From the NCBI GenBank assembly GCA_007126855.1, contig SLAK01000187.1, forward strand, positions 1 to 10,880: a stretch of 10,880 bases of DNA. Direction: 5' to 3'. Below the pieces are notes generated by a model. That model saw nothing but the letters and a program-made list of their open reading frames with translations. It was not told the DNA's origin and did no database searches. Positions within the stretch are counted from its first letter, which is position 1, and each line of letters starts with the position of its first letter. A program made the position numbers and the translations under genes. Shown one piece after another: positions 1 to 6,948 of the stretch. Source of the stretch: Dehalococcoidia bacterium. Lineage in GTDB: Bacteria; Chloroflexota; Dehalococcoidia; Tepidiformales; Tepidiformaceae.

Positions 1-2
1 AC

Positions 3-2651
3 TACCTGGGCACCTTTGGCGGCAACTTCGAGACCTTTGGTGTTGTCGACCGCGACGCCATCCGGAGCGGTAACGCCGATTCGGTGCGGGCGCAGCTGCG
101 GGGCCTGGACTCGGCGCTGCGGCAGAATCTCCAGCGCACGAGTTTGAGCACGACGCTCCCCGATGCCATCGAGAGCTACCAGGAGCGCCTCTTTTTCACT
201 CGATTGCCGCTGTTCGCGCTGATGCTCCAGATCGTGGGCATTGTGCTGTATTACCTGGTGATGGTTTCCAGCATGCTGGTGGACCGGCAGACCGGCGAGA
301 TTGCGCTGCTGCGAAGCCGCGGCGCGAGCACCGGGCAGGTGATGGGCATCTACGCCGTGGAAGGGGGCATGCTCGCGGGCGCGGCCACGATCATCGGGCC
401 GCTCGCGGCGGCTGGCGGCATCAGCCTGCTGGGGCTGACGCCCCCCTTCCAGGAGCTGAGCGGCGGGTCGCTGCTGGAGGTGACGCTTTCGCCGTGGGCC
501 TTCGGCCTGGCGGCGCTGGGCGCGGGACTGGCCATGCTGGCCCTGCTCATCCCGGCTTACCTGACGGCGCGCAAGAGCATGGTGCACTACCGGCAGAACC
601 TGGCGCGCCCGCCGCAACAGCCGGCATTCCTTCGCTATTACGGGGACCTCGGCGTGGTGGCGGTGGCGGCCTATGCCTTCTACCAGTTGCAGAACCGCGG
701 GTCGCTGGTGACGGACCGGCTGTTCGGCGGGCTTTCGGCAGACCCGCTACTACTGCTCGCGCCAACGCTGTTCATGCTGATGGTGGCGCTGGTGTTCCTG
801 CGGGTGTTCCCGCTGGTGCTGGGCCTCGCGTCGTGGGCGGGGCGCGGGCTGCCGGGGGCGACGATCCCGCTGGGGCTGTGGCACATGGTGCGAAGCCCTT
901 CGCACTACAGCCGGCTCATCCTGTTGCTGCTGCTGGCTACAGCGGTGGGCATGTTCGCGGCAGGCTTCCGGGCGACGCTGGAGCGCAGCTACGATGACCG
1001 GGCGGCTTACGAAGCGGGGGCCGAGGCGCGGATCGGCGGCGTCAACAACCGCGAGGGCTACACGCCCGAACAATTCAGATCGGTGTTCGCCGATGCAACC
1101 GGCGCTGAGCGCCTGAGCCCGGTGGCAGAGCTGTCCGGGTCGTACCAGCGCGGGCAGTTTCAGTTCGTGTCGTTCGACATGATGGGCGTGGTGCCGGGCG
1201 AATTCGAGGAGCTGGCGTTCTGGCGTGGCGACTTTGCCTCGCGCTCGCTCGACGGCTTGCTCTCGCAGCTCGACGCGGAGCCCGCGGCGTTAATGGGGGC
1301 GGAGATCCCGGCAGGTTCGCGTTACCTGGGGCTGTGGGCGCTGCCGGACTTCAACCTGAACCAGGGCCAGCTCGGGGCGCGCATCCGCGATGCGGAGGGC
1401 GGCTACTGGGAGTACCGCCTTTTACCGATCATGGGAGCGGACGAGGCCGGGTGGATGTTCTTCGTGGCCGATTTGGAGCAACCGTTCCCTGCCCGCGAAG
1501 GGCGAACGCCTGACCTGAGCGAGCCCGCGTACCTCAATTCCGTGTTCGTTCGCATGCGCGGCGCGAGCCCGGTGCCGCAGCCGGTGGCGGTCACGGTGAC
1601 CGAGATCCAGGCGTCGGTGGAGGCGCCGGCGGAGGGCGCCACCGGCCTGCCCCATGCCACGATGCTGGAAAGCTTCGACGATGTCTCTGCATATACCGAG
1701 ATCAGCGGCGTGACGCGGCAAATGCCACCGGGAACGCTGACACGGGTGGCAGCGCCGGAGCGGGAGGCTGGGACAGCGGCCCGGATCGATTTCATACACC
1801 AGCAGGGCGGAGGCCAGGTATTCGGGCTGCGGGTGGAAGACGCCGTGACGGTGCTGCCGGTGGTGGCGAGCGAGGAGTTTTTGGACATATCCGGGGTGGA
1901 GGTCGGCGACGAGTTCCAGGTGTACGTGAACCGGCAGTATCTGCAGGTGCGGGTGGAAGACACCTTTGAGCTGTTCCCGGCGTGGAACCCGGAGCAGGAC
2001 CGGCCACTCGTGGTGGCGAACCTGCATACGCTCACAGATGCGGGCTCGCGCGTGCCGGTGGTCTCGGACGCCGTTTTCCCGAACGCGGTGTGGATCGGCG
2101 ACAACCCGCGCAGCCAGCTCGTGCTCGACCTGGAGGCGCTTTCGGAACAGGGAATCATCGCGCGGGAGCTGGCGATACGCTCCGAGCTACGGGCGGAGGC
2201 GGGGGCGGACCCACTGATCGCGGCGAGCTGGGAGGGGATCCTGTTCTTCTCCTTTGCGGCGGTACTGGCGCTTACGGCACTCGGCTTCGTGGTCTATAGC
2301 TACCTGACAGCGCAGACACGGTCGCTGGAGTTCGCCATTTTGCGGACGATGGGCTATTCGGGCCGGCAGATCCTGGGGCTAGTGAGCTTCGAACAGATCT
2401 TTGTCATCGCGTCTGGCGTACTGGTAGGCACGCTACTTGGCGCGCCGCTGGGACGGTTGATGATTGGTTATATGGGGATCACGGAAACCGGGGAGACGAT
2501 CCTGCCGCCGCTGGTATCCAGTGTAAGCTGGGGAGCTGTGGTCACGGTGTACAGCCTGCTGGCAGTCGTCTTCGTATTGACGGTGCTGGCGCTGGTGGCG
2601 CTGTATTCGCGGCTCGCGGTGCACCGGGCGCTGCGCATGGGAGAACTGTAA
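3..2651 (+). CDS. FtsX/MacB-type ABC transporter permease, 5' end outside window
   Basis: Large membrane subunit of a MacB/LolCE/FtsX-superfamily (type VII) ABC transporter, of the kind that passes ATPase motion to an extracytoplasmic domain. The reading frame is open to the left edge, so the GTG at 84 is not the start; 882 residues are visible. Hydrophobic segments lie at about 67-92, 112-142, 162-188, 210-228, 248-278, 303-324, 743-770, 790-820 and 842-872. With one more helix expected upstream this fits a 10-helix, two-repeat permease. The two repeats show matching cytoplasmic coupling segments: RQTGEIALLRSRGAS (95-109) and QTRSLEFAILRTMGYS (771-786). Between them is an ectodomain of roughly 415 residues (325-742). 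The first ectodomain is mostly cut off. The gene ends with TAA 6 bases before an ABC ATPase. Family assignment is firm; the substrate (lipid, peptide, envelope or cell-wall signal) is unknown. Confidence 0.9.
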   Translation, partial: YLGTFGGNFETFGVVDRDAIRSGNADSVRAQLRGLDSALRQNLQRTSLSTTLPDAIESYQERLFFTRLPLFALMLQIVGIVLYYLVMVSSMLVDRQTGEIALLRSRGASTGQVMGIYAVEGGMLAGAATIIGPLAAAGGISLLGLTPPFQELSGGSLLEVTLSPWAFGLAALGAGLAMLALLIPAYLTARKSMVHYRQNLARPPQQPAFLRYYGDLGVVAVAAYAFYQLQNRGSLVTDRLFGGLSADPLLLLAPTLFMLMVALVFLRVFPLVLGLASWAGRGLPGATIPLGLWHMVRSPSHYSRLILLLLLATAVGMFAAGFRATLERSYDDRAAYEAGAEARIGGVNNREGYTPEQFRSVFADATGAERLSPVAELSGSYQRGQFQFVSFDMMGVVPGEFEELAFWRGDFASRSLDGLLSQLDAEPAALMGAEIPAGSRYLGLWALPDFNLNQGQLGARIRDAEGGYWEYRLLPIMGADEAGWMFFVADLEQPFPAREGRTPDLSEPAYLNSVFVRMRGASPVPQPVAVTVTEIQASVEAPAEGATGLPHATMLESFDDVSAYTEISGVTRQMPPGTLTRVAAPEREAGTAARIDFIHQQGGGQVFGLRVEDAVTVLPVVASEEFLDISGVEVGDEFQVYVNRQYLQVRVEDTFELFPAWNPEQDRPLVVANLHTLTDAGSRVPVVSDAVFPNAVWIGDNPRSQLVLDLEALSEQGIIARELAIRSELRAEAGADPLIAASWEGILFFSFAAVLALTALGFVVYSYLTAQTRSLEFAILRTMGYSGRQILGLVSFEQIFVIASGVLVGTLLGAPLGRLMIGYMGITETGETILPPLVSSVSWGAVVTVYSLLAVVFVLTVLALVALYSRLAVHRALRMGEL
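1659..1850 (+). other. Possible beta-sandwich (carbohydrate-binding-like) segment in permease ectodomain
   Basis: Residues about 553-615 of the visible permease read MLESFDDVSAYT, then a TLTRVAAPEREAGTAARIDF stretch, then a GGGQVFGLRVED stretch. The pattern of an acidic 'ESFDD' strand, a middle strand with 'xAARIDF' and a closing hydrophobic strand resembles jelly-roll modules found in secreted sugar-binding proteins. It follows a proline/alanine/valine-rich linker at about 528-550. This is recognition by eye of a loose pattern, so the fold and any ligand are inferred. Confidence 0.35.
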
Positions 2652-2657
2652 GAGCTT

Positions 2658-3563
2658 ATGGTGGACGAGCGGGACGAGTATTACATCAACTGCGAGGACC
2701 TGTTCAAGATCTACAAGATCGCCGACCTGGAGGTGGTCGCCCTCCGCGGGCTGGACCTGAAAGTGCGCGCCGGCGAGCTGATGGCGATCGTGGGCGCGTC
2801 GGGTTCGGGCAAGAGCACGCTGCTGAACATCCTGGCCGGGCTCGATCAGCCGAGCGCTGGCCGCGCCTACGTTGGCGGGCGCGACCTGCTGACCATGGGC
2901 GATTCGGAGATGGTCGAATACCGGCGCAGGCACGTCGGCTTTGTCTGGCAGCAGACTGGCCGGAACCTGATCCCCTACCTGGACGCGGTGCAGAACGTGG
3001 AAGTGCCGATGGTGCTGGAGGGGACGGCGCCGCGGGATGCGCGCGAGCGGGCGATCGAGCTGCTCAGGGCGGTACGCATGGACCACCGCCTGCACAACCA
3101 CCCGAACCAGCTTTCCGGCGGCGAGCAGCAGCGCGTCTCCATCGCGGTGGCGCTGGCGAATAACCCGCCGCTGCTGCTGGCTGACGAGCCCACCGGCGAG
3201 CTTGACTCCTTCGGGGCGGACCTGGTGTACGAGATCTTCTCGGACCTGAACCGGGAATTCGGCGTGACAATCGTTATCGTGACCCACGACCCGGAGATTG
3301 CGGCGCGGGTGGACCGCGTGGTAGCGATCCGCGATGGGCGCACGAGTACCGAGATCTACCGGCGGGTGGAGTTCGAGGCAGGCGCGCCCAGGGTCTACCA
3401 CGATGAGTTTGTGCTGGTGGACGCCGCGGGACGGTTGCAGATCCCGCGCGAGATGCTGGAGCACCTGGGGATTAGCGGACGTGCGCGGGTAACAAGTGGA
3501 GAGAGTTCGGTGGAGGTGCTGCCCGAGAAGGAACGGCAGAGGAGGGACAGCGAGCGCCGATGA
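2658..3563 (+). CDS. ABC transporter ATPase (LolD/MacB family) with C-terminal AbrB-like domain
   Basis: Nucleotide-binding subunit expected to hydrolyse ATP on the cytoplasmic face and drive the neighbouring FtsX-type permease. All motifs are present in 301 residues: Walker A GASGSGKST (46-54), Q-loop VWQQ (96-99), signature LSGGEQQR (152-159), Walker B LLLADEPTGELDS (172-184) and the H-loop histidine H210. MacB/LolD ATPases are usually about 220-250 residues. Here the core ends near 235 and is followed by an extra domain (about 250-289) that looks like a SpoVT/AbrB swapped-hairpin, then a charged tail rich in Arg and Glu. The ATG lies 6 bases after the permease stop, with only a weak, distant Shine-Dalgarno (GGAG at about 2640), which suggests translational coupling. 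The family is certain; which permease it serves is inferred from position. Confidence 0.95.
   Translation: MVDERDEYYINCEDLFKIYKIADLEVVALRGLDLKVRAGELMAIVGASGSGKSTLLNILAGLDQPSAGRAYVGGRDLLTMGDSEMVEYRRRHVGFVWQQTGRNLIPYLDAVQNVEVPMVLEGTAPRDARERAIELLRAVRMDHRLHNHPNQLSGGEQQRVSIAVALANNPPLLLADEPTGELDSFGADLVYEIFSDLNREFGVTIVIVTHDPEIAARVDRVVAIRDGRTSTEIYRRVEFEAGAPRVYHDEFVLVDAAGRLQIPREMLEHLGISGRARVTSGESSVEVLPEKERQRRDSERR
3405..3524 (+). other. AbrB/SpoVT-like domain at the C-terminus of the first ATPase
   Basis: Residues 250-289 contain VDAAGRLQIPREMLEHLGI followed by RARVTSGESSVEVLPE. This matches the AbrB/MazE family pattern: a first strand, GR, a short strand ending in IP, a helix ending LGI, and a closing pair of strands ending in a proline. 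The usual 'GD' after the LGI is replaced by SGRAR. In the family this half-domain dimerises and often binds DNA. In an ATPase tail it could serve dimerisation or regulation; DNA binding is not shown. Confidence 0.75.
3540..3546 (+). promoter_or_regulatory. Candidate Shine-Dalgarno for second ATPase
   Basis: AGGAGGG is a strong match to the anti-Shine-Dalgarno target, but it sits 13 bases before the ATG at 3560, longer than the usual 5-9. It lies inside the end of the upstream ATPase gene. Coupling through the ATGA overlap may matter more than this site. Confidence 0.45.
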
Positions 3564-4486
3564 GTGGAGCAGCGATTGAGGCCCGGAATGTGTCCAGGCT
3601 TTTCCGCCTTGGGGCAGAAGACATCTGGGCGGTGAAGGACGTGAGCCTGACGGTGAAGCCCGGCGAGTTCCTGGCGCTGGTCGGTCGTTCGGGTTCGGGC
3701 AAGACGACCCTGCTGAACATCATCGGCGGGCTCGACCGGCCGACCGAGGGCGAGGTGTACCTGGACGGCGATCGCATCGACACCATGAGCGAAGGTGAGC
3801 TGAACCAGCTCCGGCGCAAGACTCTCGGCGTGATCTTCCAGTCCTTCGGGCTTTTGCCGCTGCTTTCGGCGCAGGAGAACGTGGAGATGCCGCTGCGCAT
3901 CGCAGGCTTTTCGAGTCGCGAGCGGGGCAAGCGGGCATCGGAGGTGCTGGACATGGTGGGGCTGGGCAGGCGGCGCGATCACCGGCCGTATGAGCTTTCA
4001 GGCGGCGAGCAGCAGCGCGTGGCGATCGCGCGTGCGCTGGCCACGCGCCCCCGGCTGATCCTGGCGGACGAGCCGACGGGCGAGCTCGATTCGTCGACGG
4101 CGGTGGCGGTCTTCCGGCTGATGCGGGAGCTGGCGGCGAGCGAGGGCATCACGATCGTGACCTGCACGCACGACCGGCTGGTGATGGAGCAGGCGGACCG
4201 GATCGAGGAACTGGCCGATGGGCGGCTGCTGGAGCACGGCGCGCAGCAGGTGTGGGAACGCGTGCGCCACCGGGAACGCAGCCCCTTCGCGGCGCGGGCG
4301 GAAGATTCGGAGACGGCGATGCCGGTGCAGTTCTCGTCGCTGATTGGCGCAGATTCGCGCGTGTTCAAGCGCTATGAAGACGACGACGATGGGCGCCGGA
4401 ACGGTGACTCCGAGCCCGAAGAGCCGGCCGAAGCGGTGGAGGAGCGGGACGAAGAAGACGTGAACCGCTGGGCGCGTCCACAATAG
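3560..4486 (+). CDS. ABC transporter ATPase (LolD/MacB family) with acidic C-terminal tail
   Basis: Second, distinct nucleotide-binding subunit of the same locus, cytoplasmic. The 308 residues carry Walker A GRSGSGKTT (42-50), Q-loop VIFQSFGLLP (91-100), signature LSGGEQQRVAIARAL (146-160), Walker B LILADEPTGELDS (166-178) and H-loop histidine H204. The closest family style is MacB/LolD. The start ATG overlaps the previous stop as ATGA, so the two ATPases are probably made in step. The core ends at about 232; the remaining 75 residues look unstructured, and 16 of residues 273-300 are Asp or Glu. It differs from the first ATPase in having an ordinary FQ Q-loop and no AbrB-like domain. It may pair with the first ATPase as a heterodimer or form its own homodimer; the sequence does not decide. 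Confidence 0.95.
   Translation: MSGAAIEARNVSRLFRLGAEDIWAVKDVSLTVKPGEFLALVGRSGSGKTTLLNIIGGLDRPTEGEVYLDGDRIDTMSEGELNQLRRKTLGVIFQSFGLLPLLSAQENVEMPLRIAGFSSRERGKRASEVLDMVGLGRRRDHRPYELSGGEQQRVAIARALATRPRLILADEPTGELDSSTAVAVFRLMRELAASEGITIVTCTHDRLVMEQADRIEELADGRLLEHGAQQVWERVRHRERSPFAARAEDSETAMPVQFSSLIGADSRVFKRYEDDDDGRRNGDSEPEEPAEAVEERDEEDVNRWARPQ
4376..4459 (+). other. Strongly acidic, probably disordered tail of second ATPase
   Basis: Residues 273-300 begin EDDDDG and contain 16 Asp/Glu out of 28, with prolines and few hydrophobic residues. It is not part of the standard ATPase fold. The role is unknown. Confidence 0.7.
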
Positions 4487-4491
4487 AAGGC

Positions 4492-5424
4492 ATGGAAGCG
4501 CCGGAAGAAGCGACGGCGACCCTCCCAGACGACAGGGAGCTTGCCGCAATCGAGGAGGCGGCGGTGCTGCTCGCGCGGCTCGCCGGGGCGGAAATCACCA
4601 ACGCGCTCGAGCGCGGCGTGGCCGTGGAATACAAATCCGAGGGCAAGGGCGCCGCAGCGCCGACCGACCCCGTTTCCGAAGTGGACCGTGAAGTGGAGGA
4701 TCTGCTCCGCCACCGGGTGGGGCGCGAGTTCCCGGGGCACGCGATCATCGGCGAGGAGATCGAAGAGCACGTGCCGGGGGAGGAAGACTTCGTCTGGGTG
4801 GTCGACCCGCTGGACGGCACGACGAACTTCGTGAACGGCTTCCCGCTGTTCACCTCGGCGATCGGGGTGCTCTACCGCGGCATCCCCGTCGTGGGCGCAA
4901 CCTGGTGCTCAACGAGCGGAGTGCTTCGCCCGGGCGTCTATCATGCGAGGGCTGGCAGCAATCTCTTCTTCGACGGCATGGCCGTGCCCCCGGAGGACCG
5001 CAACCCGGGGCTGCGGCGCAGGCTTTCAGCAGCGCCGGGCGGCGCGCCCGGACGCACGGCCCAGTGGGATAACCGGGTTACCGGATCGGCGGCGCTAGAG
5101 TGCGCGATGGTGGCAGCCGGGATTTTCACGTCGGCGCGGTTCGGCGGGCTCCACATCTGGGATGTGGCGGGGGGCATCGTGCTGACCCAGGCAGCCGAAC
5201 GCCAGGTCTGGGAACAGCCGGAGCGAGGCGAGTGGCGGCCGTTCATGCGTTTCGATCCGCCGTCCCAGGTGCGTGACGGCCGGGCGCCCACGATCCGGGA
5301 CTGGAGCCGCCCGCTGCTGCTGGGCACGGGCGAAGCCATTGAGACACTGCTCCCGAAGCGGCAAAGCGTCTGGCAACGGGCGAAGCAGCTTGTGCTGCCA
5401 GGGACCGGCAATACGCCGGGCTAA
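4492..5424 (+). CDS. Inositol monophosphatase (SuhB/IMPase) family phosphatase
   Basis: Soluble magnesium-dependent sugar or inositol phosphate phosphatase of 310 residues; family members usually run 250-280. The metal site is complete: D65 in EVDREVE, E88 in IIGEE, D105 and D108 with T110 in DPLDGTTN (105-112), and D224 in HIWDVAGG. The GSAALE motif (198-203) is also present. The family covers inositol phosphatase, SuhB, histidinol phosphatase, CysQ-type PAP phosphatase and fructose-bisphosphatase, and the substrate cannot be chosen here. The ATG is 5 bases after the second ATPase stop. The AGAAGG before it overlaps that stop and is too close to act as a normal Shine-Dalgarno, so reinitiation is likely. 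No alternative Met exists before residue 163. The first 15 or so residues are acidic and poorly conserved-looking. Its position as last gene of the ABC operon is the only hint of a shared function. Confidence 0.92.
   Translation: MEAPEEATATLPDDRELAAIEEAAVLLARLAGAEITNALERGVAVEYKSEGKGAAAPTDPVSEVDREVEDLLRHRVGREFPGHAIIGEEIEEHVPGEEDFVWVVDPLDGTTNFVNGFPLFTSAIGVLYRGIPVVGATWCSTSGVLRPGVYHARAGSNLFFDGMAVPPEDRNPGLRRRLSAAPGGAPGRTAQWDNRVTGSAALECAMVAAGIFTSARFGGLHIWDVAGGIVLTQAAERQVWEQPERGEWRPFMRFDPPSQVRDGRAPTIRDWSRPLLLGTGEAIETLLPKRQSVWQRAKQLVLPGTGNTPG
5405..5419 (+). other. Small GC hairpin just before the convergent stops
   Basis: CCGGC, loop AATAC, GCCGG makes a perfect 5-bp stem within the last codons of the phosphatase gene. 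No T-run follows on either strand, so it does not qualify as a standard intrinsic terminator. In such GC-rich DNA it may be chance. Confidence 0.25.
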
Positions 5425-6948
5425 CTACGCGTCCGCCCCCTGCTCGTCGTCTTCGTTGGGTTCCGGCAGGCGGCCGTAGAGTTCCATGAGCGAGCGGAGC
5501 CAGTCGATGCGGCCAGGCGGGAGCTGGTCCCAGCTGAAGCGCCAGGTCCACGAGCCGCTGGCTTCGGACGGCGTGTTCATGCGGGCTTCGGCGCCCAGGA
5601 GCAGGAGGTCCTGCATGGGGATGATGGCGGTGTCGGTAACGGAGGCAAAAACGGTACGGATGAGGGCGTCGGGCAGTTCGGAATCGATGGGGCCCAGGTA
5701 CTCCAGCAGGTGCTTACGGGTCTTCGCATCGAGCGATTCGAGCCAGCCGACTGTTGTGTCGTTGTCATGGGTGCCGGTATAGACGACGGCATTCCGGACA
5801 TGGTTGTGGGACAGGTAGTCGTTATCGGGCCCGCTGCCAAAGGCGAAATGCAGCACTTCCATGCCGGGAAAGCCGGCGTCGTCGCGCAGTTTGCGGACCG
5901 GCGGTGTGATGGTGCCCAGGTCTTCGGCGATGATTGCGGGCCGGGAGAGCAGGCCGAGGCGGGAGAAGATATCGATGCCCGGCCCGGGGACCCATCTGCC
6001 GTTGATGGCGTTTTCGGAACCGGCAGGCACTTCCCATGCGGCTTCGAAGCCGCGGAAGTGGTCGATGCGGACGATGTCGGTGCGGTGGAAGGTCCAGCGG
6101 AAGCGCGCATCCCACCAGTGGTAGTTCTCCTCGGCGTGACGCGGCCAATCGTAATGCGGGTTGCCCCAGAGCTGGCCGGTTTCGGAGAAGTAGTCGGGCG
6201 GGACGCCGGCGACCACCGTGGGCTGGCCATCTTCGTCGAGCTTGAAGAGGCGCTGGTGGGCCCAGACGTCGGCGCTATCCAGGTTCGGGAACATCGGGAT
6301 GTCGCCGACAACCAGGATGCCCCGGAAGTGAGCGTGGCGGCGCAGGGCATCCCACTGCTGGTCGAAGAGCCACTGGATGAAGCATTCGTAATCGATCTCG
6401 TCGGCGAGGTCGGAGCGGGCACGTTCGAGGGCGTTGGGATCGCGGAGGCGGAAGGGCGGGTCCCAGGTGTTCCAGGGGCGGCCGTGGTAGAGCTTCTTCA
6501 GCGCACGGTAGAGCGCGAAGTCTTCGAGCCACTCGGCAGTGCGTTCGCGGAAGGTGTCGAGTTCAACGCGCCCGGGAGTGTGGCGGAAATGGCGCCAGGC
6601 AGCGCGAAACAACGGCTGCTTGAAGGCGGCTACCGCATCGAAGTCGATATGATGTGCCGGGAAGTGAGGAGGGTCCGCGATGCCGGCGTCCTCAAGGAGC
6701 CCTTCCTGGACCAGCAATTCGGGGGAGATGAGCGCTTCGTTGCCGGCAAAGGAGGATTGGGCGTTATAGGGCGAGCCGCCGAAGCCTGGCGGGCCGAGGG
6801 GGAGGAGCTGCCAGCGGGTGGCGCCTGCTTCGGCCAGCAGGTCGACGAAGCGGTGCGCGTCCGGGCCCAGGTCGCCAATCCCGAAAGGCCCCGGCAGCGA
6901 GGTGGGGTGGAGAAGGATCCCGCCGCTCCGCACCCGCTCGCCGTTCAT
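5425..6948 (-). CDS. malQ: 4-alpha-glucanotransferase (amylomaltase, GH77)
   Basis: Cytoplasmic enzyme that moves alpha-1,4-glucan segments between malto-oligosaccharides, releasing glucose and recycling short chains from glycogen debranching. Its 507 residues match the compact Thermus/plant D-enzyme form, not the roughly 690-residue E. coli form. Seen: N-terminal GGILLHPTSLPGPFGIGDLG (9-28), the GH77 loop PPDYFSETGQLWGNP (250-264), nucleophile D296 in RIDHFRGF, acid/base E342 in AEDLG and third carboxylate D395 in GTHDND. I chose the ATG at 6948 because it overlaps the glgB stop as ATGA and puts the conserved N-terminus right after it. The frame stays open 20 codons further up (to 7008), but that would overlap glgB by 64 bases and adds nothing family-like. 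It is the last gene of the glg block, so it is probably translated by coupling. Confidence 0.96.
   Translation of the reverse strand: MNGERVRSGGILLHPTSLPGPFGIGDLGPDAHRFVDLLAEAGATRWQLLPLGPPGFGGSPYNAQSSFAGNEALISPELLVQEGLLEDAGIADPPHFPAHHIDFDAVAAFKQPLFRAAWRHFRHTPGRVELDTFRERTAEWLEDFALYRALKKLYHGRPWNTWDPPFRLRDPNALERARSDLADEIDYECFIQWLFDQQWDALRRHAHFRGILVVGDIPMFPNLDSADVWAHQRLFKLDEDGQPTVVAGVPPDYFSETGQLWGNPHYDWPRHAEENYHWWDARFRWTFHRTDIVRIDHFRGFEAAWEVPAGSENAINGRWVPGPGIDIFSRLGLLSRPAIIAEDLGTITPPVRKLRDDAGFPGMEVLHFAFGSGPDNDYLSHNHVRNAVVYTGTHDNDTTVGWLESLDAKTRKHLLEYLGPIDSELPDALIRTVFASVTDTAIIPMQDLLLLGAEARMNTPSEASGSWTWRFSWDQLPPGRIDWLRSLMELYGRLPEPNEDDEQGADA

Noticed and set aside
84..86. GTG at 84 as the start of the permease
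   Set aside because: The same frame is open to the window edge with sensible residues (YLGTFGGNFETF), and the family needs an additional helix and ectodomain upstream.
2433..3464. Open frame of 343 codons on the - strand opposite the permease end and first ATPase
   Set aside because: It spans two well-supported genes on the other strand and translates to His/Arg/Gln-rich sequence typical of antisense frames.
5405..5419. Bidirectional intrinsic terminator between the convergent operons
   Set aside because: The stem is only 5 bp and no T-run follows on either strand.
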